The notes: generated from the letters alone by a model not told the origin. Positions 26,939 through 34,536 are shown, counted from the stretch's first letter. The stretch is 64,000 nt of DNA from Cohnella faecalis (GCF_003570905.1 NZ_QXJM01000040.1:372001-436000); one strand, 5' to 3'. Made by a program: numbers and translations.

Positions 26939-27400
26939 TCAAATCGCTTGCTGGGCTTTGGATTTCGCCCTCTGAACGTATTCTTTAACGGTGTACCTCG
27001 ATAGACCTAATGCACTCCCGATCTGTGCGTAAGACAACCCCTGGGTCGCATACAAGAGATAACAATCGCGCTCACGATCGCTCATCGCCCGAATTGCCTC
27101 CAGGGCTGCTTGTCGCTGCTCCGTCGTCAGCCGGATTGGACTGACAGGCTCCGCCTCTTGAAGCGAAGGGAACAGGTCCTTGTCCAACACAAACGGCTCG
27201 CGATACATGCCCCGGCGCTCGACACCCCGGTAGATTCCCGGCTGGCGACCGGATTGCATCCACTTGATCGCATAGGCCATATCGGAAATCATACCCGCCA
27301 AATGGACTTGGTCCGGGTGATCCGGCGATAACAGCTTACGGGAAGCTTCAAGCTGTCGTTTGCCTTTCGCATACTCCTTCAATCGCTCTTTTACCCACAT
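26939..27400 (-). CDS. xpf: Xpf-like phage sigma factor (late gene activator)
   Basis: 153-residue sigma-70 region 4-like protein. The C-terminal third is a clear region 4 helix-turn-helix (MSDRERDCYLLYATQGLSYA, QIGSALGLSRYTVKEYVQRA). The middle has a YRGVERRGMYREPFVLDKDL segment. B. subtilis PBSX uses a similar sigma-like protein, Xpf, to transcribe its late operon, and this gene lies directly upstream of the structural genes on the same strand. I infer it is the positive switch of the locus. It starts 7 bases after the winged-helix gene stop, so both share one early transcript. Confidence 0.8.
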   Translation of the reverse strand: MWVKERLKEYAKGKRQLEASRKLLSPDHPDQVHLAGMISDMAYAIKWMQSGRQPGIYRGVERRGMYREPFVLDKDLFPSLQEAEPVSPIRLTTEQRQAALEAIRAMSDRERDCYLLYATQGLSYAQIGSALGLSRYTVKEYVQRAKSKAQQAI

Positions 27401-27406
27401 CCGCCA

Positions 27407-27796
27407 TCACGCTCCCCGGCCAAGTCTCAGCTTGATAATCAGCTCATTAAGAGCCACCTTATGGACTCCTAGGCATGAGGCCATTTCACGGCGAGCCATT
27501 ATGCCGTAATTTGCCCGGACGAAAGCTTCGATTTCCGGAGGAACCCGCAATTCATTCCGGGCCTTGTTGTGCCCAAGGCTCTTCCTCCTCGTTTCGACGA
27601 CTTCATATTCATCGAAAACAGCCGAATATTGCCCTCGATCGATTCGTTTGATTACTCCTCGTTTTTCCATCCGTTCAAGCGTCGCTGCCACTTTTTCGCG
27701 ATTGCATTCCAGACTTGCCGTAATATCCACCGGTCTCACTCCCTGAACGGCCAGGACATAGACAGGCTCTTCCAGACTGGTTATCTGCGCTCTCAT
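27407..27796 (-). CDS. winged-helix DNA-binding protein of the tail locus
   Basis: 129-residue protein with two helix-turn-helix-like halves: residues about 5-60 form a MarR/winged-helix-like unit (VLAVQGVRPVDITASLECNR, LERMEKRGVIKRIDRG), and the C-terminal 45 residues (ARREMASCLGVHKVALNELI) form a second HTH. The ATG at 27796 has AGGTGG 5 bases upstream; an in-frame GTG 9 bases earlier is less likely. First leftward gene after the divergent operator region, co-transcribed with the Xpf-like factor. It may be an early regulator of particle production; the exact role is unknown. Confidence 0.75.
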   Translation of the reverse strand: MRAQITSLEEPVYVLAVQGVRPVDITASLECNREKVAATLERMEKRGVIKRIDRGQYSAVFDEYEVVETRRKSLGHNKARNELRVPPEIEAFVRANYGIMARREMASCLGVHKVALNELIIKLRLGRGA

Positions 27797-27838
27797 TAAC
27801 GCCACCTACCTTTTTTGTCGTTTGTTTCTCGATTATCA

Positions 27839-27853
27839 GATAATTAATTTATC
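27839..27853. promoter_or_regulatory. operator O1 (GATAA-N5-TTATC)
   Basis: GATAA TTAAT TTATC, an inverted repeat 43 bases upstream of the leftward winged-helix gene. The same 5-5-5 pattern recurs at 27911-27925 and 28042-28056. The likely binder is the repressor encoded at 28098. Confidence 0.7.
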
Positions 27854-27910
27854 CGTTTGGAGCAAAAAAAACATTGATTGGATAAACAACATTACTTATA
27901 ATGGTAATTA

Positions 27911-27925
27911 GATAAAATAATTATC
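27911..27925. promoter_or_regulatory. operator O2 (GATAA-N5-TTATC)
   Basis: GATAA AATAA TTATC, with the same arms and spacing as O1 and O3, in the middle of the divergent regulatory region. Confidence 0.65.
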
Positions 27926-27999
27926 GATCTCTGTATATCGACAACCCTAACCCCCAAATAACCCCATCTCAGAGACAACTTTAGACGGCGCTCCGTTAT

Positions 28000-28029
28000 T
28001 TGACATCATTGCAGTCTCTTTCCGATACT
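28000..28029 (+). promoter_or_regulatory. rightward promoter of the repressor/immA operon
   Basis: TTGACA (28000-28005), 18-base spacer, GATACT (28024-28029). The expected start (about 28036) lies 6 bases before operator O3, fitting negative autoregulation. Confidence 0.6.
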
Positions 28030-28041
28030 TTCACTATAACG

Positions 28042-28056
28042 GATAATTAATTTATC
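28042..28056. promoter_or_regulatory. operator O3 (GATAA-N5-TTATC)
   Basis: GATAA TTAAT TTATC, part of GGATAA-TTAAT-TTATCC with perfect 6-base arms. Identical core to O1. It lies just upstream of the repressor gene and downstream of its promoter. Confidence 0.7.
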
Positions 28057-28097
28057 CGTCAAGAGGGTATGGATAATATTCTATGAGGTGGTCCTTA

Positions 28098-28439
28098 ATG
28101 AACTTTGGTGAAAAATTGACCCGACTAAGAGAGCAAAAAGGCCTTAGTCAATACGAAGTTGCAGAGAGATTAGGAATCAAAAGGCCAAGATACAATGCTT
28201 GGGAACAAAGCCTCGCTAAACCCCGAGCAGATTTGCTTAATTTGCTTGCTACTTTTTTCGAGGTTAGTCCAAGCTATCTTCTTGGGTTCAATGAAGAAGA
28301 CACTCCTCAGCAACCAGAGCCTCCATTCGAACCCGGCACCATCGCGGCGCACCATGAAGGAGAAGACTGGTCAGAAGAGGAGCAAGAAGATATCCGGAGG
28401 TTCAAGGAATTCTTAAAATCGAAACGGATCAATAAATAA
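28098..28439 (+). CDS. cI-like repressor of the tailocin (Xre family)
   Basis: 113-residue Xre-type DNA-binding repressor. Residues about 3-58 form the HTH (LREQKGLSQYEVAERLGIKR, PRYNAWEQSLAKPR), followed by an acidic linker rich in Pro/Glu and a short Lys-rich tail; there is no LexA/cI-type self-cleavage domain. It starts the rightward operon, with immA 13 bases downstream. Repressor plus ImmA is the classic ICEBs1/phi105-type switch, in which ImmA cleaves the repressor after DNA damage. The start at 28098 has GAGGTGG 6 bases upstream. Confidence 0.88.
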   Translation: MNFGEKLTRLREQKGLSQYEVAERLGIKRPRYNAWEQSLAKPRADLLNLLATFFEVSPSYLLGFNEEDTPQQPEPPFEPGTIAAHHEGEDWSEEEQEDIRRFKEFLKSKRINK

Positions 28440-28452
28440 CAGGAGAGATGTC

Positions 28453-28926
28453 ATGCCTTACGACCGCCTGCTTACAAAGGCCGACCAAGATGGCGTCGAA
28501 GTATACGAAGAGCCAATGGCGCCAGCCAACAAAGGCCTCTATGCCGATGGCGTGATTTGGATCAATAAGACTATACCTACAGCTACCGAGAAAGCCTGTA
28601 TACTTGCCGAGGAGCTTGGACATTATCACACGACCGCCGGAAACATTCTGGATCAACGCGATGTACGCAATCGAAAACAGGAAAAACGGGCTCGCAACTG
28701 GGCCGTTGAAAATCTAATCCCATTGCACGCGTTTATCGCAGCCTTTAAGTCCGGAGTAAGAAATCGATTTGAATTGGCCGATTTCCTCGACGTCACCGAA
28801 GAGTTTCTCGATTCATCCATTCGCCATTACCAGGAAAAACACGAATTCTACGCTATTCACGGTCACTACATCGTCGGGTTCGATCCCTTGTTCGTTGCTG
28901 AGATATTCGAGCCAAAACCATTATGA
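28453..28926 (+). CDS. immA: ImmA/IrrE-family metallopeptidase (anti-repressor)
   Basis: 157-residue zinc peptidase that in related systems cleaves the neighbouring repressor. The active-site helix reads CILAEELGHYHTTAGNIL (about residues 48-66). Where the classic motif is HExxH, this protein has E-E-L-G-H, so the first zinc-ligand histidine is glutamate, a variant I believe also occurs in other phage ImmA proteins. The second half (NWAVENLIPLHAFIAAFKSG) is the usual ImmA C-terminal helix region. RBS: AGGAGAG 7 bases upstream. Its stop overlaps the ATG of the next gene (ATGA). Confidence 0.87.
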   Translation: MPYDRLLTKADQDGVEVYEEPMAPANKGLYADGVIWINKTIPTATEKACILAEELGHYHTTAGNILDQRDVRNRKQEKRARNWAVENLIPLHAFIAAFKSGVRNRFELADFLDVTEEFLDSSIRHYQEKHEFYAIHGHYIVGFDPLFVAEIFEPKPL

Positions 28927-30115
28927 TCAAAGCCATAATATTTGATTTGGATGGAACACTCCTTGATCGCGACCGATCTCTGACAGCTTTTATCGAGAAT
29001 CAATACGATCGGTATCCGGCTTTCCATGGTGTGGAGAAGAATGAATTTGTTAGACGTTTTATTGAACTGGATCAGAAGGGTTATGTTTGGAAGGATCGGG
29101 TCTATCAGACGCTTGTTGAGGAATTACAGATTGCATTGAACTGGCAGGATTTGTTGACCGATTATGTGGAATCTTTTCAGAATCATTGTGTCGGCTTTCC
29201 GGGGTTAATAGAAACTCTTGAGCAATTGAAGGAGAAGAAATTAAAGCTAGGTATTATAACCAATGGGTTTGGCCGATTTCAGATGAACAACATTAAAGGG
29301 TTAAAGATCGAGCATTATTTTGACGAAATCCTAATATCGGAACTGGAAGGCTTAAGGAAGCCGGACAGTCGGCTATTCCAGAGGGCTTTAACCCGGCTCG
29401 GAGTCGCGCCTGAGGAATCCGTGTTTGTAGGAGATCATCCTATTAATGACGTTGAAGCCAGCATTGCTGCCGGTATGAAGGGAATCTGGAAAGAAGATCA
29501 TCATTTTGAAAGACCGTCGAAAGTATCTTCGGTTATTACGGAGTTGAGTGAAATTAAAAACGTTCTTGCGAATTTTGAAAAAAAGAAAAGAACCATTTAT
29601 ATACTCTCAGGGCCTGCGGGAGTCGGGAAATCGACAACATCTCAAGTGCTTGTTCAAGCCTTGGAAAGAAGCGCCTACATTTCGGGGGACGATATTAGCC
29701 ATCTGCCCGTTAACGGCAGGGGGCAGCCCTGGATTTGCGAAGAAACATTAAAGCTTACATGGATCAACATGGCGAGCTTGGTGAAAAATTTGATTAAGTT
29801 CGACTACGATGTCGTAATCGACTACGTTGCTTTCCCAAGAGATGTGGATTGGTTTCGCCAACAATTAAGCGATTATGATCTCACCATTAAATATGTAGTA
29901 TTCATGGTTGATCTGGAAACTTTATTGCTCCGAGATCAATTAAGGCCAAAGGAAGCTCAGATGGGGAAAGAAGCGCCATTTTGCTTAAAGAATTTGAAGA
30001 GGCTTTGATTGATCGGAAACATGTTATCGACACAACCTCCTACACAACCGATCAACTGGACGAAATTATCGAAACGATTAAAGCGGATGATCGATTTCTC
30101 GTCGGCGGAAGCTAG
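28923..30115 (+). pseudogene. HAD phosphatase-P-loop kinase fusion, one frameshift
   Basis: Two-domain protein coupled to immA by ATGA overlap. Residues 1-215 are a HAD hydrolase with cap: IIFDLDGTLLDRDRSLTAF (nucleophile Asp8), IITNGFGRF, GLRKPDSRLF and VFVGDHPINDVEA. Residues about 222-397 are a P-loop kinase: YILSGPAGVGKSTTSQVL (Walker A about 230-237) and FDYDVVIDYVAF. The given frame stops at 30008; one extra G in the GGGG run at 29963-29966 restores MGERSAILLKEFEEA and continues to a stop at 30115, total 397 residues. Phosphatase-kinase fusions occur in end-repair enzymes (PNKP) and small-molecule kinases; the substrate here is not identifiable. Its operon position in a phage switch suggests a moron or accessory defence gene (inference). 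Confidence 0.75.
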
Positions 30116-30181
30116 CGCTATGTGCTCGGAAAGTAGTATTATTTAAGTAATCGTATTTCGGAACCGAGAGGACGAGATAAC

Positions 30182-30544
30182 ATGGAGGACATGCTTAAAA
30201 GGATTCTCTCTGAGATTCAAGAAGTAAAAACAGACGTGCAAGGAGTTAAAGCGGATCTCATTGAGGTCAAAGCGGATCTCATTGAGGTCAAAGCGGATCT
30301 CGTTGAAGTTAAAGCAGAGATTCGAGAAGTAAAAACGGAGCTCAAGGAGTTCCGTGAAGACCAAGCAGTCACGAATAAACTGCTTTCTGGCGACACAGCG
30401 GGGATCAAGACCCAGTTACGTGATAAAGCAAAGGATGATCGTGAATTCAGGAGCGAAGTTCGCGAATGGCAGAATCGGACAAGCAGACGAATCGACAACT
30501 TGGAAGACCGAATAGATGGCGTTAGGGACGCGCTGAACCACTAG
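30182..30544 (+). CDS. coiled-coil protein with heptad tandem repeats
   Basis: 120-residue all-helical protein. Residues about 15-60 are heptad repeats of the type VKADLIE, encoded by 21-base near-identical units, followed by a mixed charged coiled coil (REFRSEVREWQNRTSRRIDN). There is no signal or membrane segment. RBS GAGAGG lies 10 bases upstream. A strong terminator follows directly. Similar small coiled-coil proteins are common in Firmicutes with unknown function. It is 66 bases after the HAD-kinase gene and probably not part of the tail locus. Confidence 0.8.
   Translation: MEDMLKRILSEIQEVKTDVQGVKADLIEVKADLIEVKADLVEVKAEIREVKTELKEFREDQAVTNKLLSGDTAGIKTQLRDKAKDDREFRSEVREWQNRTSRRIDNLEDRIDGVRDALNH
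30245..30349 (+). repeat. five 21-base tandem units encoding coiled-coil heptads
   Basis: Units at 30245, 30266, 30287, 30308 and 30329. The first three are almost identical (GTTAAAGCGGATCTCATTGA type); the last two have diverged. Each adds exactly one heptad, so slippage would change coiled-coil length without breaking the frame. Confidence 0.8.
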
Positions 30545-30551
30545 CAGCAAT

Positions 30552-30579
30552 AAAACCGAGGAGACGATTCCTCGGTTTT
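30552..30579. terminator. bidirectional terminator after the coiled-coil gene
   Basis: Perfect 11-bp stem AAAACCGAGGA / TCCTCGGTTTT with a 6-base loop, flanked by A and T runs, 8 bases after the stop codon. Confidence 0.88.
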
Positions 30580-30620
30580 CACATTTTCATGACTTATATC
30601 TATCTCTAATGAGGTGACTA

Positions 30621-31424
30621 ATGGATCGCCGCGTTATCCAACTTGCAAAAAAAGAATCGATTCGAATAATCCGCCAAGCCGGGCAGATTGCCAAAAATAA
30701 ATTCGATAACCTTGTTGATATTAGATCAAAAGGCGATTCGGGAGATGTCGTGACCGAAGTCGACCACATGGCCGAGGAAATCATCATTAATCACATTCAA
30801 TCCCTGTTCCCTGATCATCAAATCCATAGCGAAGAAGCAGGATTAATCGGAACCCCGAGTGATTGGCAATGGCTGATCGATCCGTTGGATGGGACGAACA
30901 ATTTTGCAATCGGATTGCCTATTTTCACAACGTCAATTACCTTGATGTATAGAAAAGCACCCGTTCTTGGCGTCATCTATGAGCCTTGGACAGATCGACT
31001 ATTCGTCTCCGCCCTGAACGAAGGAGCTTCCTGCAACGACAGGCCGATACATATGAAGCACAGCCCCAATTTCCTCAAAGGGAACATAGGCTGGATTCAA
31101 GGCCACAAGGTACAGAATGACCCTAAAGCCGTGATATTGAGGCAGCATATCGACGTGAGCTTCAAAAGAATGCTGAGGCTATGGGCGCCGACGCTTCAGT
31201 GGTGCATGCTTGCCAAGGGCGATCTTGATGGCATCGTCTTATATAATTCGGAAGGCGACGATTTGTATTCCGGAGTTCTGATGGTCAAGGAAGCGGGCGG
31301 CTCCGTCATCGATTTTGAAGGAATTCCATTCGAAGGAATGAGCGAAGAACCTTACCTCATTGCCTGTCACCCCGATCACAAACACGACTTATTAAAAATT
31401 GTAAAACAAGGCTTGCATCAATAG
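30621..31424 (+). CDS. inositol monophosphatase-family phosphatase
   Basis: 267-residue Mg-dependent phosphatase of the IMPase/SuhB/CysQ family, cytoplasmic. Motifs: GDVVTEVDHMAEEI, HSEEAG (metal-binding Glu), WLIDPLDGTNNFAIGLPIF (metal-binding Asp-Pro-Leu-Asp-Gly-Thr) and GDDLYSGVLMVKEAGGSVID near the C-terminus. Length is normal. GAGGTG lies 5 bases before the ATG. It stands alone between two terminators. The substrate (inositol-phosphate, PAP or similar) cannot be set from sequence. Confidence 0.93.
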   Translation: MDRRVIQLAKKESIRIIRQAGQIAKNKFDNLVDIRSKGDSGDVVTEVDHMAEEIIINHIQSLFPDHQIHSEEAGLIGTPSDWQWLIDPLDGTNNFAIGLPIFTTSITLMYRKAPVLGVIYEPWTDRLFVSALNEGASCNDRPIHMKHSPNFLKGNIGWIQGHKVQNDPKAVILRQHIDVSFKRMLRLWAPTLQWCMLAKGDLDGIVLYNSEGDDLYSGVLMVKEAGGSVIDFEGIPFEGMSEEPYLIACHPDHKHDLLKIVKQGLHQ

Positions 31425-31448
31425 CCCGATATGGAAGGCGAAGCACGC

Positions 31449-31488
31449 AAAAGGAGCCGATCGGACATGTCCGTCGACTCCTTTTTCA
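31449..31488. terminator. bidirectional terminator between convergent genes
   Basis: Long hairpin, outer arms AAAAGGAG / CTCCTTTT and inner GGAC / GTCC, ending in T5. It serves the phosphatase gene (stop 31424) and the convergent DUF1648 gene (stop 31509). Confidence 0.85.
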
Positions 31489-31508
31489 TGAATTTCAGTA
31501 TTGAAAAA

Positions 31509-32603
31509 TTAACTGAACAGCACGGCAAAGAGTACAATGATCAATGGAATGGCGATAGTCCCCCCCATGATAACCCAGCTCATTGGACGCGCGAAGTTCA
31601 AGGTCCAGCCCATGCCGAAGCGCTTATCCACGAACAGCGCCGCATCGTCGGGATTGTAATAGATCATTCCCCCGCCTCGCCAATGCCGTTCGTCCTGAAC
31701 GGGAGCGTTCGATTGCTGGTCCAGTCCTTTATTTGTAAGGTAGATGACCAATCCGATCACCGAACCGATCAGGAGAAGGGGCAGCGCTATCACGATGCCG
31801 TTCAACGCGTCCTGCGGCCAATCGTAAATCATGAAGGCCTGCACGATTCCGAAAAAAGTGACGATAACCAAGGACAGCGCCCATAGAAAAATGGAGTTGA
31901 TTCGCCGGAATTTCCGCTGTTTCTCCAATGACTTCTCCGGATCCTTCGGGTCGAGCTGCAACTTGCTGACTCGAATGGAGTAATTAATGAACCAGAAGAG
32001 CCCGGCAAGAAACAACTGGATAAAATTCAGCATAAAGACGAATCCGATCGACTTGGGCGACACCGTGTCCGGCTTACCGTTCATACCGTAATGGGTGACC
32101 ACCGTGTCGGGAATTCGATCCCACAGAGCGATAGCGAAAATAACGCAAACCGCTATAACAAGAACATGCACCAAAAACCAGCCATTGTGCAGCGTCATAT
32201 TTTGCGGTCTGGGGAGGAGCGATGCCACTCTCCTTTCGGAAGGCGTAACGACCCAGCCCCGTTCGGATTTGAGCTTCAAAGCCGCTTGGCGGCACATTCC
32301 GAAAATGGATCCGAATAAAATCAACTGCAGGAAGGTGACTGTCAGGATAATCGCCGCTTCATCACCGCTCAGCGAATAGCTGACTCCGCCGCCCGCTCCG
32401 AAAGCAACGATTGCCGTTATCCAGATCCGCCATGCGAACCGTTTCCGGAGCGCCCGGATTTGGTCAAGCTCCCGATCTTCCTCCGGAACGGCCACCCCGA
32501 ACAACACCGTCTTCATGCCATAATAAGGCTGTAAGCTGAATAAGAGTACTATTAACAACTCCACGATCCCAAGGGTCGTCCAATTCCACATTGCCATCGT
32601 CAT
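31509..32603 (-). CDS. DUF1648/DUF5808 multi-pass membrane protein
   Basis: 364-residue membrane protein with about eight hydrophobic segments. A DUF1648 region is visible at about 165-205 (DRIPDTVVTHYGMNGKPDTV) and a DUF5808 motif near the C-terminus (RGGGMIYYNPDDAALFVDKR, FGMGWTLNFARPMSW). The start at 32603 overlaps the GntR stop (ATGA) and has GGGGGAGGG upstream. GntR (YtrA-type) regulator plus DUF1648 protein is a recurrent two-gene unit in Firmicutes, often responding to envelope stress; the role here is inferred from that pairing. Confidence 0.87.
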   Translation of the reverse strand: MTMAMWNWTTLGIVELLIVLLFSLQPYYGMKTVLFGVAVPEEDRELDQIRALRKRFAWRIWITAIVAFGAGGGVSYSLSGDEAAIILTVTFLQLILFGSIFGMCRQAALKLKSERGWVVTPSERRVASLLPRPQNMTLHNGWFLVHVLVIAVCVIFAIALWDRIPDTVVTHYGMNGKPDTVSPKSIGFVFMLNFIQLFLAGLFWFINYSIRVSKLQLDPKDPEKSLEKQRKFRRINSIFLWALSLVIVTFFGIVQAFMIYDWPQDALNGIVIALPLLLIGSVIGLVIYLTNKGLDQQSNAPVQDERHWRGGGMIYYNPDDAALFVDKRFGMGWTLNFARPMSWVIMGGTIAIPLIIVLFAVLFS

Positions 32604-32998
32604 GACAATCGCCCTCCCCCTTCTACCGCTGTTCGGAATACTTCCTTGCACCTATCGGCGAACGCTTCGGCGCTCATTCCCCTAACCGCGGATTCGGCTG
32701 CCAATACCTTGAGCTGTCTGGTCAGTTTGTCATCGAACGCGCTCGTTATTCCCGGCATGCCGCCCGGATTAACGACGACCCCTTGCTTGCGATGAACCTG
32801 CAGGAAGCCTTCTTGCTTGAGCAGCGTATAAGCTTTGTTCACAGTATGCAAATTAATGCCGAGATCGGCAGCCAAACCGCGCACCGACGGTAGCGGATCG
32901 CCGGGCTTGAGAGCGCCCGAGGCGATTCCTTCGATCAAGCTATCGACAAGTTGAGCGTATAAGGGCACTTCCGATTGCAAATCCATTTCCACGAACAT
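32600..32998 (-). CDS. GntR-family regulator, YtrA subfamily
   Basis: 132-residue transcriptional regulator. N-terminal GntR winged helix (VPLYAQLVDSLIEGIASGAL, LPSVRGLAADLGINLHTVNK AYT) with the short C-terminal helical tail that marks the YtrA subfamily rather than a sugar/acid-binding domain. It is co-transcribed with the membrane protein downstream by overlap. The palindrome TCTGTTAT-N9-ATAACAGA at 33139-33163, 140 bases upstream, is a candidate operator. Confidence 0.92.
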   Translation of the reverse strand: MFVEMDLQSEVPLYAQLVDSLIEGIASGALKPGDPLPSVRGLAADLGINLHTVNKAYTLLKQEGFLQVHRKQGVVVNPGGMPGITSAFDDKLTRQLKVLAAESAVRGMSAEAFADRCKEVFRTAVEGGGRLS

Positions 32999-33138
32999 GA
33001 TAGCTTCCTCCTCCCTGATATGCTCTTCTCCAGCGAATCGTTCTTTGGCCTTTCGACTTATGCGAGTAGGCGATTACGGACATTCCGGGTAGTATAATGA
33101 GTAGAGCGATAAACTGTATCCCTATTCATCTTTGTTAA

Positions 33139-33163
33139 TCTGTTATGCTATATATATAACAGA
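33139..33163. promoter_or_regulatory. palindrome TCTGTTAT-N9-ATAACAGA in the divergent GntR/glycerate kinase gap
   Basis: Perfect 8-base arms with an AT-rich 9-base centre. It lies in the 223-base gap between the divergent GntR and glycerate kinase genes. Size and symmetry fit a GntR-family dimer site; whether it controls one or both directions is open. Confidence 0.55.
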
Positions 33164-33221
33164 TATAACGAATGAACACAACAACCAGTAACCTACTCAC
33201 ATGGAAAAAGGGGCGACCCAC

Positions 33222-34370
33222 ATGAAAATTGTCGTAGCTCCGGACAAGTTTAAGGGCAGCCTCACCGCCAAACAGGTTGCCGAAGCTATTCGTCGAGGCC
33301 TATTAGATGCGCATCCGAATTGGAACGTACGGACTTTTCCGATGGCTGACGGCGGGGATGGGACTATGGAGTGCCTAGTCGATGCGACAGGCGGGCACTA
33401 TGGGTCTACAGTAGCGAAGGATCCTATCGGCAGATCCCGTAATGTCGAATATGGAATTCTTGGCGACGGCCTCACTTGCGTTGCAGAGCTTGCCTCTTCA
33501 TCGGGTCTAACGCTATTGGCTCCCCACGAACGGGATCCTCTACGCGCCTCAACATTCGGCTTCGGGCAACTGATTCGGGCGGGACTTGACGCTGGCGCCC
33601 GACGCTTCATTCTATGTCTCGGCGGCAGCGCGACTAACGATGGCGGCGCCGGCATGCTGCAAGCGCTCGGATTCGGACTGCTGGGCGATAAAGGACTTCC
33701 GATAGGACTTGGCGGCGAGGAGCTGCGCGGACTGCGCATCCTTACTCGAGACGGTGCAGATCCGCGCCTCACGCAATGCGAATGGATCGCAGCCTGCGAT
33801 GTCAACAATCCTCTTCTCGGCCTTCACGGGGCCTCGGCCGTCTTCGGTCCGCAGAAAGGCGCGACTGCCGAAATGGTCGGGCGGCTGGACGAGGCACTGT
33901 CGAATTGGGCAGACATCCTGACCGCGACGACTGGCATCCGCGTTCATGATATGCCCGGTGCAGGAGCGGCCGGCGGCGTAGCTGCAGCGTTGGCGGCTGC
34001 GCTCGGTGCCCGATTGGCACCGGGAGTGCGGATTTGCTTGGAGGCAAGCGGCATCGAGAGGGAATTGGCCGGAGCCGATCTCGTTATCACCGGCGAAGGC
34101 CGGATCGACTCGCAGACGCTTTCTGGAAAAACGCCGCTCGGCGTCGCCCAAGCGGCCCGCAATTTCGGAGTGCCTGTCCTTCTTGTGGGAGGAGACATAG
34201 CTGATGACGTAACATTGGAGCATTGGCAACAATATGGAGTTCGCCGAATTATCGGATTAAGAGAGAAGGAGATGTCTATGTTGGAGGCGATATCCCAGGC
34301 ATCTCGGCTTCTGGAAAACCGTATGTTTTGCTTCTTCCGGGATGAATCCGAAAAATTTTTTCTTGCATAA
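33222..34370 (+). CDS. glxK: glycerate kinase
   Basis: 382-residue glycerate kinase (GlxK/GarK type), phosphorylating D-glycerate with ATP to feed lower glycolysis. Motifs: KIVVAPDKFKGSLTAKQVAE at the N-terminus, PMADGGDGTMECLVDATGG, CLGGSATNDGGAGMLQALGF, and GPQKGATAEMV. The second half has ADLVITGEGRIDSQTLSGKT and PVLLVGGDIADDV. The start at 33222 has AAAGGGGCG upstream and leaves the canonical MKIVVAPDKF start; an earlier ATG at 33201 has no site. The last 15 residues (CFFRDESEKFFLA) look like an unusual extension. Confidence 0.95.
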   Translation: MKIVVAPDKFKGSLTAKQVAEAIRRGLLDAHPNWNVRTFPMADGGDGTMECLVDATGGHYGSTVAKDPIGRSRNVEYGILGDGLTCVAELASSSGLTLLAPHERDPLRASTFGFGQLIRAGLDAGARRFILCLGGSATNDGGAGMLQALGFGLLGDKGLPIGLGGEELRGLRILTRDGADPRLTQCEWIAACDVNNPLLGLHGASAVFGPQKGATAEMVGRLDEALSNWADILTATTGIRVHDMPGAGAAGGVAAALAAALGARLAPGVRICLEASGIERELAGADLVITGEGRIDSQTLSGKTPLGVAQAARNFGVPVLLVGGDIADDVTLEHWQQYGVRRIIGLREKEMSMLEAISQASRLLENRMFCFFRDESEKFFLA

Positions 34371-34410
34371 ATTTACGAAACTACCTCTTTCCTTTTGAAA
34401 TCTGCTGTGC

Positions 34411-34416
34411 TATAAT
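34411..34416 (+). promoter_or_regulatory. -10 element upstream of tRNA-Pro
   Basis: TATAAT at 34411-34416, 31 bases before the tRNA, with only a weak TTTCCT at the expected -35 position (34388-34393). Confidence 0.4.
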
Positions 34417-34446
34417 CTGTAATGTTCGCCGAAAAAGGCAGCCTTT

Positions 34447-34523
34447 CGAGACGTAGCTCAGCTTGGTAGAGCACCTGGTTTGGGACCAGGGGGTCGCATG
34501 TTCAAATCGTGTCGTCTCGACCA
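34447..34523 (+). tRNA. tRNA-Pro (anticodon UGG)
   Basis: 77-base tRNA with acceptor arms CGAGACG / CGTCTCG, anticodon stem CCTGG / CCAGG around loop TTTGGGA (anticodon TGG at 34481-34483), T-loop TTCAAAT and an encoded 3' CCA. Confidence 0.97.
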
Positions 34524-34536
34524 TCAATACATCATT

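Noticed and set aside
9699..28926. Complete temperate prophage
   Set aside because: No integrase, replication, terminase, portal or major capsid genes and no flanking attachment repeats were seen; a headless tail locus fits better.
34447..34523. tRNA-Pro as an integration site for a mobile element
   Set aside because: The tRNA is intact, no integrase is near, and no repeat of its 3' end was seen nearby.
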